A DNA stretch of 64,000 nucleotides, taken from positions 1-64,000 of the IMG/VR virus record IMGVR_UViG_3300044846_005371; one strand, 5' to 3'. Within the stretch, counting starts at the first letter, position 1, and each line of letters begins with the position of its first letter. A model generated the notes under the pieces. The model was not told where the DNA came from and made no database searches. It saw only the letters and a program-made list of their open reading frames with translations. This document shows positions 25,191 to 33,900 of this stretch, piece by piece. This DNA is from a virus. A program made the translations under genes and the position numbers.

Positions 25191-25466
25191 TTAAGCTTTT
25201 TGAGCTTTGGTTTCTTCAACTAGTGCTTGACGAAGATCTTTTGCTTGATTTTGAATGTTAGCCATCTTCGACTTTACTTCAGGATGCTTGATAGCTTTGC
25301 GAACTTCTTGCATTCTTTTCTTAAGACGATTTCCTGCGCTTCTTACTCCTTTTGCGTAGTATTTTGCAGCATCATCTTCTGCTTCATTGATAATTGCGTC
25401 AATTGGACCAAAGATAGCTGCTTTTGCTGCTTCGATCTCATTCTTTAAACTTTCGAATTGATTCAT
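25191..25466 (-). CDS. Histone H1-like (Hc1-type) DNA-binding protein
   Basis: A 91-residue, lysine- and alanine-rich, helical protein. The centre (AEDDAAKYYAKGVRSAGNR, then LKKRMQEVRK) follows the pattern of the short Bacteroidota histone H1-like proteins (Pfam Hc1), which have an AExDAxKFYxKGNxAAGTRxRKAMQ core. Those proteins bind or compact DNA. A phage copy might coat phage DNA, help condense it for packaging, or alter host nucleoid structure; none of this can be decided from sequence. It has its own terminator downstream, and an A/T-rich leader precedes the ATG. It is also one of the clearest hints to the host phylum. Confidence 0.72.
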   Translation of the reverse strand: MNQFESLKNEIEAAKAAIFGPIDAIINEAEDDAAKYYAKGVRSAGNRLKKRMQEVRKAIKHPEVKSKMANIQNQAKDLRQALVEETKAQKA

Positions 25467-25509
25467 TTGTATAATTTTTGAATATTTTACTCAAAAAATA
25501 TACTAAGTT

Positions 25510-26229
25510 TTACGAATTACTTATAATTTTTTCTACTTTTTTTGAAAAAAGTGCATCTGGATAATGAGAAAGTGCAAAATCCATCCATTTTGCCATCACT
25601 TTTGAGTATTCATCAGTAGTAATATATCCATCTTTAATGAAAGGCATTAAGTATTCTGAAAAAAGATGATCTAAGGGAACATTTCCTTCCTTTGACCTAT
25701 TGTACATACCGATTACCATTGATTCAATCTCCTCAGGCAATAAAAAGTATTTGTAATTCTTCTTGGCAGATTCTCTATCTTTTTTTGAGCTAGCAGTATT
25801 TAGAAAAGCTTCTCTACCAGGTCCAATTTGTTCAGTATGGTGAATTTCATGAGCAACAGTATCTAGTAACTTTGAAAATATTTGAGAGTACACGGCATTA
25901 TCACTCTTTGGATCGATGACAAAGTGAAAAACGATTTTAGGATCAATTTTATTATCTTTTGCAAAAAAAGTATTTGCATCTATTACAAAACGATTTTTTG
26001 CAAAATTTAATTTTTCCCAAGCAAGATTTTTAAAATGGTTATCTTTTTCTGGAATCAGCACTCTTGTAAATCTAGCAAAGACCTCTACATAGAATGAGTT
26101 TGGCTCAGAATATTTTAAAAGATTTGACTTTAGATAAGTATCTGAAGACGTACTATTTTCTTCTAATTCAGTGAGAGTTTCGATAATATCTAATGCAATC
26201 TTCTTAATTATACTAGGATCTATCGTCAT
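25510..26229 (-). CDS. Putative zinc metallopeptidase (HEIHH zincin)
   Basis: A 239-residue protein with a HExxH signature, H127-E128-I-H-H131, at the end of a helix (LLDTVAHEIHHTEQ). A conserved-looking LLPEEIESMVIGMYNR segment about 35 residues later could supply the third zinc ligand from a Glu. No signal peptide or membrane segment is seen, so it acts in the cytoplasm or in the virion. Its ATG overlaps the stop of the 158-residue gene (ATGA), and an AATAAATA motif before that pair suggests late expression. The substrate is unknown; virion-protein processing or a structural role are both possible. Confidence 0.6.
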   Translation of the reverse strand: MTIDPSIIKKIALDIIETLTELEENSTSSDTYLKSNLLKYSEPNSFYVEVFARFTRVLIPEKDNHFKNLAWEKLNFAKNRFVIDANTFFAKDNKIDPKIVFHFVIDPKSDNAVYSQIFSKLLDTVAHEIHHTEQIGPGREAFLNTASSKKDRESAKKNYKYFLLPEEIESMVIGMYNRSKEGNVPLDHLFSEYLMPFIKDGYITTDEYSKVMAKWMDFALSHYPDALFSKKVEKIISNS

Positions 26230-26702
26230 TTGCTTCTCTTTACTTTTATAAAAGTTATATCAACATCATCGATTAAAGGTTCTCCATTTTGAAAGGTTAC
26301 TGTTTTCATTGGGCCCTTAGTTCCAACTGTTCCTATTGCAACGGCCCCTTTCAAAGCAACTAAGTATTTTTCATCTTCTTTCGAAGTGTCTGATTTTTGG
26401 CCAGTAACAATTTTTATAAGATTTTCACGCTTAGCTTTCAAAGTAGTATCTGATAACTTTTCATTTTGTGTAGATACAATATTTGCGTCAGCCCATTTAG
26501 TTAATTCAGGTTCGGTGACAGTATATGAAAAGAAATCTTTGCTTGAGCTTCCATCTGGATACTTCTTAGTTGCTTTTTCATCTTCTTCAATGAAGAGAAA
26601 ACTATACACTTTTTCTTTGGCTGGTGCGCCTTCTGCTGGAGCACCGAACGGTAATGCTTGCTCTTTTAGATACGAATGAAAAGTTTTTGCGTAATTACCC
26701 AT
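26226..26702 (-). CDS. Unknown protein with possible capsid-targeting N-terminus
   Basis: A 158-residue protein. The N-terminus, NYAKTFHSYLKE followed by QALPFG, resembles the short capsid-targeting peptides of T4-type internal head proteins, which end in a prohead-protease site of the form (L/I)xE; here L12-K-E14 fits. An alanine/proline-rich linker follows (GAPAEGAPAKEK), then a domain with no family I recognise. It is translationally coupled to the zincin gene. An internal head protein is a reasonable but unproven reading, because the protease gene is not in this window. Confidence 0.55.
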   Translation of the reverse strand: MGNYAKTFHSYLKEQALPFGAPAEGAPAKEKVYSFLFIEEDEKATKKYPDGSSSKDFFSYTVTEPELTKWADANIVSTQNEKLSDTTLKAKRENLIKIVTGQKSDTSKEDEKYLVALKGAVAIGTVGTKGPMKTVTFQNGEPLIDDVDITFIKVKRSK

Positions 26703-26721
26703 TATAAAAAGGCATTTATTC

Positions 26722-26729
26722 TATTTATT
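26722..26729 (-). promoter_or_regulatory. AATAAATA late-promoter-like motif
   Basis: Read on the minus strand, AATAAATA lies 19 bases before the ATG at 26702 of the 158-residue protein and zincin operon. Confidence 0.4.
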
Positions 26730-26750
26730 TGTAAATATTGACTAATACGA

Positions 26751-26780
26751 TAAAGGAGCCTTAACAAAAAAGCTCCTTTA
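26751..26780 (-). terminator. Hairpin after nrdA, possible terminator
   Basis: A perfect 9-bp stem (TAAAGGAGC/GCTCCTTTA) with a 12-base loop lies 44 bases past the nrdA stop. The T run is in the loop rather than after the stem, so termination is less certain than at other sites. Confidence 0.55.
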
Positions 26781-26823
26781 GTGTATCCTGACAATAATTA
26801 GATATCGAGTAACTCTTTTTACA

Positions 26824-28623
26824 TCAACCGTCACACGCTAAACAGTCTAATGTTGCACGAGCCGCAATATCTCCTCTAAGAACTGATTCTGTTCGCATGT
26901 AATAGAGAGTCTTAACTCCCAATTTATATGCTTCCATGTGAACTTGATTTATGAACTTAGGTTCAGCTTCCGTTGGGAAAGCTAAGTTTAGAGAACATGC
27001 TTGATCAATGTATTGCTGACGTATGCCTGCTTGTCTAACTAGTTCTAGTTGATTAATCTCCTTAAACGTTAAGAATACTTCTTTAATTTGAACATATTGT
27101 GCCTTTTCCATATCTGCAAGCTGTTCAAACTTCTCAGAATTTATAGGGTGTAGCTCTTCTCCAAGTTTAGTATAATATCCATCCAGAGCATCTAATCCTT
27201 GAACTGATCCCATATCCTCTAAAATCTTGTCCCAAACTTCCTTAGTATTCTTCTTTATCTTTTTAAGAACTCTCTCCAAAGTTGGATTTTTTCTGATAAA
27301 AGTACCTTTAGCGGTTTGCTCAGTGAATACATTTGCTGCCCATGGCTCAATACCTGCTGAAACATTTCCTGATAACTTAGAATTAGATACAGTTGGTGCA
27401 ATCGCTCTTAAGTGAGTATTTCTCATTCCTGTACCGGCACACCACAACGGCTCTCCATATTCTTGCGCCATCGCTCTAGACGCTCTATCACTTTCTAATT
27501 TGAGTTGAGAAAATATTTTTCTAGTTTCAAATTGAGCAGTTAATGAATCGAATGGAATTCCTCTCTCTTGCAAATAAGTATGCCAGCCCAACACTCCCAA
27601 TCCTAAAGCTCTTCCTTTCTCAGCAGAGCGAACTGCATTTTCAAAGCCTCTCATATATTTTGCTCTATGGATAAATTCTTCAAGAACTCCATCCAAGAAC
27701 CATGTTGCAGTATAGATTAAATCTGTGTCCTTCCACTCATCATATTTAGCTAAGTTTAGTGAACTTAAACAACATACAAAAGAGTGGTTCTCGTCAGTGT
27801 GTAGTGTGATCTCAGAGCATATATTTGTCATATACACCTTTAAATTATTCTTCTTATACGCATCTGGGTTCTGGTTATTAACATTACCTTTGTACATGAT
27901 GTACGGTTCACCAGTAGATCTTCTCTTTCTAAGAACAGCTGTCCATCTACGACGAGCTTCCTTATCGCCTTGTTCCAATTTATCCATGAAGGAATCTGAA
28001 ACAACTACGCATTGGTGTAAGTTTAAGCACTGTCTTTGAATGTCGCCCTTAGGTTCACGAATTTCCAACCATTCCCAAAAGTCTCCATGTTCAATATCAA
28101 TATTGACTGATGCTGCTCCTCTTCTAACACTTCCCTGATTTGTTGCTAACACGGCAGAATCATATACTTTACAAAATGGAACAACTCCATCTGATGTACC
28201 GTTTTGAGAAATCTTTGACCCAGCTTGACGTATCTGATTCACTCCAATTCCTACACCTCCTCCATGTTTAGCAAGAAGCATCATCTCTAGGTTCTTATTC
28301 CCAATATCATATATTGAATCAGCAACGTCTATTCCGAAACACGAGATAGGAAGACCTCTTTCTGTTCCAGTGTTTGAAAATACTGGAGTGGCCAAGTTTA
28401 ACCAGCCCTTCCACATATAGTCAAAAAATTTGGATGCAAGTTCAGGTTTACCTAATCTTTTTGCAACTGACGTTGATACTCTCCAATACGCATCTTTTGG
28501 AGTTTCCCCGGCTAGTAAATAGCCCTTACTGACAGTTTTTACGTAAACTTCAGTGTTTGCCCAAACTGGAAAATCTACTCCTATCTCCCAGTTTAATTCG
28601 GCTCCGTGATTTATTTCTTCCAT
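26824..28623 (-). CDS. nrdA: Ribonucleotide reductase large subunit, class Ia, lacking ATP cone
   Basis: A 599-residue alpha subunit that reduces ribonucleoside diphosphates with NrdB. The active-site set is complete: C95 (LPISCFG), N267-I-C269-S-E271, C284/C285 (FVCCLSSLNL), the radical-transfer pair Y574-Y575 (TLYYMRTES) and the C-terminal redox pair C594-x2-C597. The GGGVGIGVNQIR motif is present. The first catalytic Cys falls about 130 residues earlier than in E. coli NrdA, so the N-terminal ATP-cone domain that mediates dATP inhibition is absent. I infer relaxed feedback control. It starts 10 bases after nrdB ends and is co-transcribed with it. Confidence 0.95.
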   Translation of the reverse strand: MEEINHGAELNWEIGVDFPVWANTEVYVKTVSKGYLLAGETPKDAYWRVSTSVAKRLGKPELASKFFDYMWKGWLNLATPVFSNTGTERGLPISCFGIDVADSIYDIGNKNLEMMLLAKHGGGVGIGVNQIRQAGSKISQNGTSDGVVPFCKVYDSAVLATNQGSVRRGAASVNIDIEHGDFWEWLEIREPKGDIQRQCLNLHQCVVVSDSFMDKLEQGDKEARRRWTAVLRKRRSTGEPYIMYKGNVNNQNPDAYKKNNLKVYMTNICSEITLHTDENHSFVCCLSSLNLAKYDEWKDTDLIYTATWFLDGVLEEFIHRAKYMRGFENAVRSAEKGRALGLGVLGWHTYLQERGIPFDSLTAQFETRKIFSQLKLESDRASRAMAQEYGEPLWCAGTGMRNTHLRAIAPTVSNSKLSGNVSAGIEPWAANVFTEQTAKGTFIRKNPTLERVLKKIKKNTKEVWDKILEDMGSVQGLDALDGYYTKLGEELHPINSEKFEQLADMEKAQYVQIKEVFLTFKEINQLELVRQAGIRQQYIDQACSLNLAFPTEAEPKFINQVHMEAYKLGVKTLYYMRTESVLRGDIAARATLDCLACDG

Positions 28624-28632
28624 AATATTTTA

Positions 28633-29637
28633 TTAACCAAATATTGAATCTTCGTCCCAATTTTCGTTTTCTCCAGCCTTTGAATAATCAGTAGGGCGGA
28701 TTGCAAAGAAATCAGTATGAGTAGTTCCGCCAGTAAGATGATAGAACCAGTCTAAGTTGGCTGCCATGTCTTCGTTATATTGAAATACTGACTCATAACC
28801 TAGCTCATTTAATTTTTCATTTGCTCGTTTCTTAATAAACTCCTTTAGATCAACTGCTTTTAGATTCTCAAGATCTCCCATTTCAAACATCTTGTCGATG
28901 AACTTCATCTCCATTTCAACCATTAGCGTCGCTGCTTCTTCCACTTGTAATTGAACAGATTCTCTGATTTCTGGATATTCTTCACAAATATGTCTAAATA
29001 ACTGACAACCCATTTTAGAATGTAATGACTCATCACGAACGCTCCATTTCATCTGCTGCCCGATTCCCTTTAGAAGATTTCGCATTTGAAAGGAATATAA
29101 AACTGCAAATGAAGAGTATAAAGAAACACCTTCAGCAAATGCAGAAAAAATAGCTAATGATCTGGCAATATCCTTTCTCGCATCATGCGAAGTTAATAAA
29201 TCTTCATGAGTATACTCATTTTTAGTCTCAATTAAAAATTCAAACTTTTGAGCAACGGTTGGCTCATGGAGAAATGCACTAAAATTATCAAGACCGATTG
29301 TTTCATTCAAATAAGAGTAGGCAGTTGCGTGGATAGTTTCCTGAGAACCAAATATCATTGCCATTTGCTTGATTTCATGCTTTGGAAACCATTTAGAAAC
29401 CATACCTGTCCAATAATCGGAAACTGCACATTCAGTTTGAGCAAAACCAAGTAAGATATTTCCTACTAGATTTTTCTCAGCCTTTGTTAACTTTTCATTC
29501 CAGTCCTTAACATCACCTTGCATTGAAATTTCGGTGTGTAACCAAAAGGCTTGTGCTTGTGGTAGCCAGCCATCTGTGTAGTAAACCGGATACTCAAACG
29601 GTTTATACTCTACTCGTTCTTTAAATAATTGTGCCAT
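28633..29637 (-). CDS. nrdB: Ribonucleotide reductase small subunit, class Ia
   Basis: A 334-residue beta subunit. I choose the ATG at 29637 (MAQLFKER) because the longer frame begins only at a TTG at 29658 next to a hairpin, and AAGAG lies just before this ATG. The diiron ligands are all present with canonical spacing: E69, E100, H103, E169, E203 and H206. The radical tyrosine is Y107 (four residues after H103), so this is a Tyr-radical enzyme and not a Tyr-less type. The C-terminal tail (NWDEDSIFG) should bind NrdA. The 146-base leader contains an AATAAATA motif, a hairpin and a seven-codon open frame. Confidence 0.95.
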   Translation of the reverse strand: MAQLFKERVEYKPFEYPVYYTDGWLPQAQAFWLHTEISMQGDVKDWNEKLTKAEKNLVGNILLGFAQTECAVSDYWTGMVSKWFPKHEIKQMAMIFGSQETIHATAYSYLNETIGLDNFSAFLHEPTVAQKFEFLIETKNEYTHEDLLTSHDARKDIARSLAIFSAFAEGVSLYSSFAVLYSFQMRNLLKGIGQQMKWSVRDESLHSKMGCQLFRHICEEYPEIRESVQLQVEEAATLMVEMEMKFIDKMFEMGDLENLKAVDLKEFIKKRANEKLNELGYESVFQYNEDMAANLDWFYHLTGGTTHTDFFAIRPTDYSKAGENENWDEDSIFG

Positions 29638-29663
29638 ATCTCTTAATTTTTTAGACAACTCAT

Positions 29664-29678
29664 GCTGCTCGAAGCAGC
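29664..29678 (-). promoter_or_regulatory. Hairpin in the nrdB leader
   Basis: A 6-bp stem GCTGCT/AGCAGC with a 3-base loop ends 27 bases before the nrdB ATG. It is followed by ATG AGT TGT CTA AAA AAT TAA, a mini frame just upstream of nrdB. It could be a weak terminator for the S1-like gene or a translation control element. Confidence 0.4.
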
Positions 29679-29740
29679 CTCAAGCTGTTAATAAATCATA
29701 CATTTTGTGGTTAGTCTTTCGTAACTTTGACTTACTGGAT

Positions 29741-29748
29741 TATTTATT
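29741..29748 (-). promoter_or_regulatory. AATAAATA motif in the nrdB leader
   Basis: On the minus strand AATAAATA lies about 100 bases before the nrdB ATG, just after the S1-like gene ends. If used, it would start a transcript with a leader of roughly 100 bases that contains the hairpin. Confidence 0.3.
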
Positions 29749-29782
29749 AGAGACTTCATTCAAGCTAGTTTGCTGATGAAAA

Positions 29783-30949
29783 TTATTCTCCAGTAAATTC
29801 AAAATTCAATTGACGGTTAATCGGATCTACTTTAGATACTCTAACTCTAGGAAATTGTGATAAATTTGCATCTAAATCTTTCTTCCTTAGAGAAACTTCA
29901 TAGTCTTTGTCGTCTATCTGTATCTTTATTGAATTTTTAGAACGATCAATTGAGTATTCAAAGGATTGATTTTCTGTTCGTTCTCTTAACTTTTCCCAAT
30001 TTAATTTATCACTATTTACTTGTTCCTGTTTAAGAGTCAATACTATTCTGTACTGATTTCCTTTCATGGTAACGTCTTTGACGTAAAATGAAATTTCATC
30101 TCCAGTTTTCATATTTTTTGAAACTTCTTCATAATTTTCAAACTCACTCTTATGAATTAGACCAGTATAGTAGTTTTCAAATTCGACGAAGATTCCAAAA
30201 TCATATGGTTTGTTAGTTAGTCTACCCGTATAAAGCTTGTCAAATCTAACTTCAGTTATCATAACTGACATAGAATTAGCAACATACTTTTTGTAAGAAA
30301 GAATGAATAAATCATTTGCTCTATCATAATTATCTACCATAACTGTGATAGTCTTTCCTAGCATCTCACTAAAGTTATGAATGATGTTCGCAGCTGCATG
30401 TGAGCCTGGAATAAAGCATTCCAATGTATTTTTATAGATTGCTAAATATCCACCTTTGATCAGCTTAGTTATCTTGACATCAAACCATGTGTTATTTTCA
30501 AGATGATCAAATAATTCTTGCTTATAACTAACACCTAAGCACTTTTTCTCAGATCCTAGATACTCGCCATCAGCTGAGCTTTTGTAAATTAAAGCAAAAA
30601 ACTCAAGACCTTCGCCAGTTTGTAAAGAGTCAAGAGACTTTGAGTATTCTTTGAATGGAATTGAGATTGGTGCACCTGAATTAATTTCTTCAGCGATAAT
30701 CATTTCAGAACTAAAGTAAATTGTTTTAGCAAGTACTTTGTAAATTTGACCTACTTTTAAATCTTTTGCTGAAAAATCTGAAAAATCGTCTGACATTAAT
30801 TTATCATAAACGTCTTGTGCATACGCTTCTTTACAATAAATTTTTACACCAGCTTTTCTATCACTATTTGTTAATTTTACAGAAGTATTGTACTTGCTTT
30901 TTTCAAGATCAAACAAGTTAAAATCGAATTCCTGATTGGTTATTTCCAT
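29783..30949 (-). CDS. S1-domain RNA-binding protein (ribosomal protein S1-like)
   Basis: A 388-residue protein with two clear S1 OB-fold domains. Residues 154-222 contain TKLIKGGYLAIYKNTLECFIPGSHA, the hallmark glycine-then-F(I/V)PxSxx pattern. Residues 237-310 contain YTGRLTNKPYDFGIFVEF and YTGLIHKSEF. A more degenerate S1-like segment may lie at residues 66-140. S1 domains bind single-stranded RNA; in ribosomal S1 they deliver mRNA to the 30S subunit. I infer a phage RNA chaperone, translation modulator or RNA-decay modulator. The C-terminal 75 residues are unassigned. It is the first gene downstream of the 1356-residue gene on this strand. Confidence 0.75.
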   Translation of the reverse strand: MEITNQEFDFNLFDLEKSKYNTSVKLTNSDRKAGVKIYCKEAYAQDVYDKLMSDDFSDFSAKDLKVGQIYKVLAKTIYFSSEMIIAEEINSGAPISIPFKEYSKSLDSLQTGEGLEFFALIYKSSADGEYLGSEKKCLGVSYKQELFDHLENNTWFDVKITKLIKGGYLAIYKNTLECFIPGSHAAANIIHNFSEMLGKTITVMVDNYDRANDLFILSYKKYVANSMSVMITEVRFDKLYTGRLTNKPYDFGIFVEFENYYTGLIHKSEFENYEEVSKNMKTGDEISFYVKDVTMKGNQYRIVLTLKQEQVNSDKLNWEKLRERTENQSFEYSIDRSKNSIKIQIDDKDYEVSLRKKDLDANLSQFPRVRVSKVDPINRQLNFEFTGE

Positions 30950-30995
30950 GTGTTTTGAGTTATAGCTAAATTATACAACGGATTTGATTTAGGTT

Positions 30996-33900
30996 TTATA
31001 AAAAATTTCTAAAAAATCCTGTCTGGTCAGCGGCTGTTTTGATAAAATCGTCTAGGAAGAGAAGAAATAAAATATTCTTACTACTTAGCCTTTCCCAAGG
31101 AGGGAGATCATCATTTTGTAAAACTGGATGAAGATTTCGTAGAGCATCTTTTGTCTCAGTGAGACCAGCGGTCGCCGCTATCAAATATGATAATGGTGGA
31201 GTCGATAATGGTTCCAAAACTGGTTTTGCTCTCTTAACCACTTCTTTAAGTAGGTCAACATCAACTGTAGGAATTGTCATGCTTTTTGGAATAGCTGCCT
31301 TAGCTAATGCTTTTACATTGAATGCAACTTCTTCAATAGGTCCATATGGTGGGACTTTGAATTGTGCTGCTTCTATTACATTTAAACTTACTCCATTTGA
31401 ACTTTTTGCAAATTCTAACGGTTTTGTGATTGCTGCAAGAGTAGGTTCATACTTAAGAATAACTGATTCTATTGTTGAAGTTAAGAAAGCCTTAAGGTCA
31501 TTTGAATTAATTGTTTCAATATTTTTTAATGGATTAGATTCAGAATCTGCTGGTATTTTTGAAATAGCTATTTTAATTGCTTCTTTTATAGGCTCCTTAA
31601 GTAGCTCTAAGTTTACTGGTATTTGCGCAGGTACACTAAAAGGAGCTAATGCTGGAATTGGAGCTTTTATCTCGCTAGTCAAAGCAAGAGGAGCAGATAG
31701 CGCAGTAGTTACTGCTGGAATATTTAAAGGAATTTGAGGTAAATTTGTATTCGGTAATTTTGTTGAAATTAAATTAAAGCAAGTAGATATTGCATCATTC
31801 ACTGATATTACTGAATTTCCTCCAGTTAATTTTATTAATTCACTAGTAGGTAATGAATCTATCGCTAGAAATAGAGTATTTTGCACAACGGATAGTACTG
31901 GAGGTATTCCAATTGAATCTAATCCTGGAGTTTTAGGAATAGCGCCAACATCAAATGGATTAAAACTAATGACTGATGCTGCTAAACTTGAAATAAAACC
32001 AGATCCCTTTGAAAATTCTTCTCCATCTTTTAGTTTATCTTGTACCCTTGAATTTTGTTTTTTCTTTAGTATTAATTTATTCTTTATTTCTTTTTTCTCA
32101 GCATCAGTTTGTGCACTTTGCAATTTATCATCTAACGCTAACTCTTCAGCAACATCATCTTCGCTAGGCAAGCCTCCACCTATTCCTGAAGCAGATTCAA
32201 TTAATTTAGTAACGCAAACTTTTAGAAAATCTTTGAATACTTGAGATTGCGTCTCAATATTGAAAGATTGAGTTGGAGCGACCGCTAATATCTCTTCTTT
32301 TGCTTTTATTAGGTGCAGAGAAAGTTTAGATTTTACACTAAGCTGTTTAACATGAAGTTTGCCGGTTGAGTTATTTGCTACTAAATCTTCTACTTGATTT
32401 TTTAATGAGATTATAGGATTTAATTTTGGCTCAATTTTACTAATATCACTGGGGTATTTTACTCCAGGTATTTTTATACGATCGACATAATTGAGAATAT
32501 CTTTTGTAAATGCTTCTATTTTTTTGTCGTATGGAACGTCTGCGTTTTTAAGCTCTTCTGATTTTTTCTTATATTCTTCAATGTTTCCATTTTTCAAAGC
32601 TTCATACTTTTGAGTAGAAAGACTCTGTTTATTTTTTGCAAGTTCTGACTTTAGTGAATCTAGGCTAGGGATTGCTGGATTACCTAGATCATTCATATTT
32701 TTGAAGATGTTGCGTTTTGCTTTTTCCAATAAGTCTTTAGCTGTTTCTGGTTTATCCATTAATTCAGCAGCAATGACTGATGGGTTTTTTGGAAGATTTT
32801 CGGCCTCAATATCCGCAAGATTTTTATTTAGTTTTAATACGCGACCTTCATCTCCACTTTGAGAAGCTTCAGATAAATTGTTCTCAATTATCTTCTTTTT
32901 AAAGGCTAATGATTGTTTTTCAGCTTCTGTTAAATTGTAAAATTTACCATCTTTTGCTTGCTTTGCAATAATCTTTGCTTTTTCAGCAGCTGCGACTGCA
33001 CCTAATGGTAAAGAGATTAATTTACTAAATGTCTTTTCTGAATCTAATTGCTCACCTATCTCTTTTGATGCACCCTTAAGTGATAATATAAATTTCTTTT
33101 TTCCGCTAGATGAATTAAATAGAACCATTGGAGTTATGCATATTCCATTTATAGTTAGGAATAGAACAAATTGCCCCATTGGGGTTGGTAGAACGAATAG
33201 TGGAACCCAAACAATAGGTAATGGAACTTTTATTAAAGTAGCTGGAGTAACAATTAATAGGCCTACTGGCCAATATCTTAGACTCGCTGGAGTTTGAGGT
33301 AGAGGCAACAGTCCCATCAAAGTTGCAATCTTTGAAAACTCAAGCCAATAGCAGAGCTGTCCTTGATTTGGATATGCAACGTTTGAAGTTTCTCCAATTT
33401 TTTCAAAGAATGGGTCTGTTCCTGCAAATTTCAAAGCATCTCTACAGCCTAAAGGTTCAATATCGGCTGTTTCAGGAGAACCAAAACACTCAGGATTAGT
33501 TTGCTGCAATAATTTTTTAACTTTTGCTGGCTCCGGTTTTATTTCATCTGCTCTAAGTCTAAGCCTTTCAATTTCTTCGTCTAACTCTAACTTCTTAGTC
33601 ATCATGCTTGAGTTAGTATCATTTACTGCAGAGACTATTGTTTTTAACTCGCTATTTTGATCAGTAGTTTGAACGTTAACTTTGCCTAATGATAATAAAA
33701 GTTGTATTTCCATTGAAGCAAGTTGCTCTAGAGTTGAAGAAATTGCGTTTAAATTAGTTTCTATTTTTTGAGATCTAATTTGAGTTTTTCTTTCTTCTAA
33801 TCGAGTTTCAAAATCTTTATAGAAGTCCTGAAGAGTTTGCTGATTTCTTATATAGTATTCTTTTCCGTTCTCAATTTTAGTTTGTGATTGAGAATCTCTA

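Noticed and set aside
29638-29658. TTG start for nrdB giving seven extra residues
   Set aside because: An ATG with an AAGAG just before it lies seven codons downstream, and the extra residues are not part of the conserved fold.
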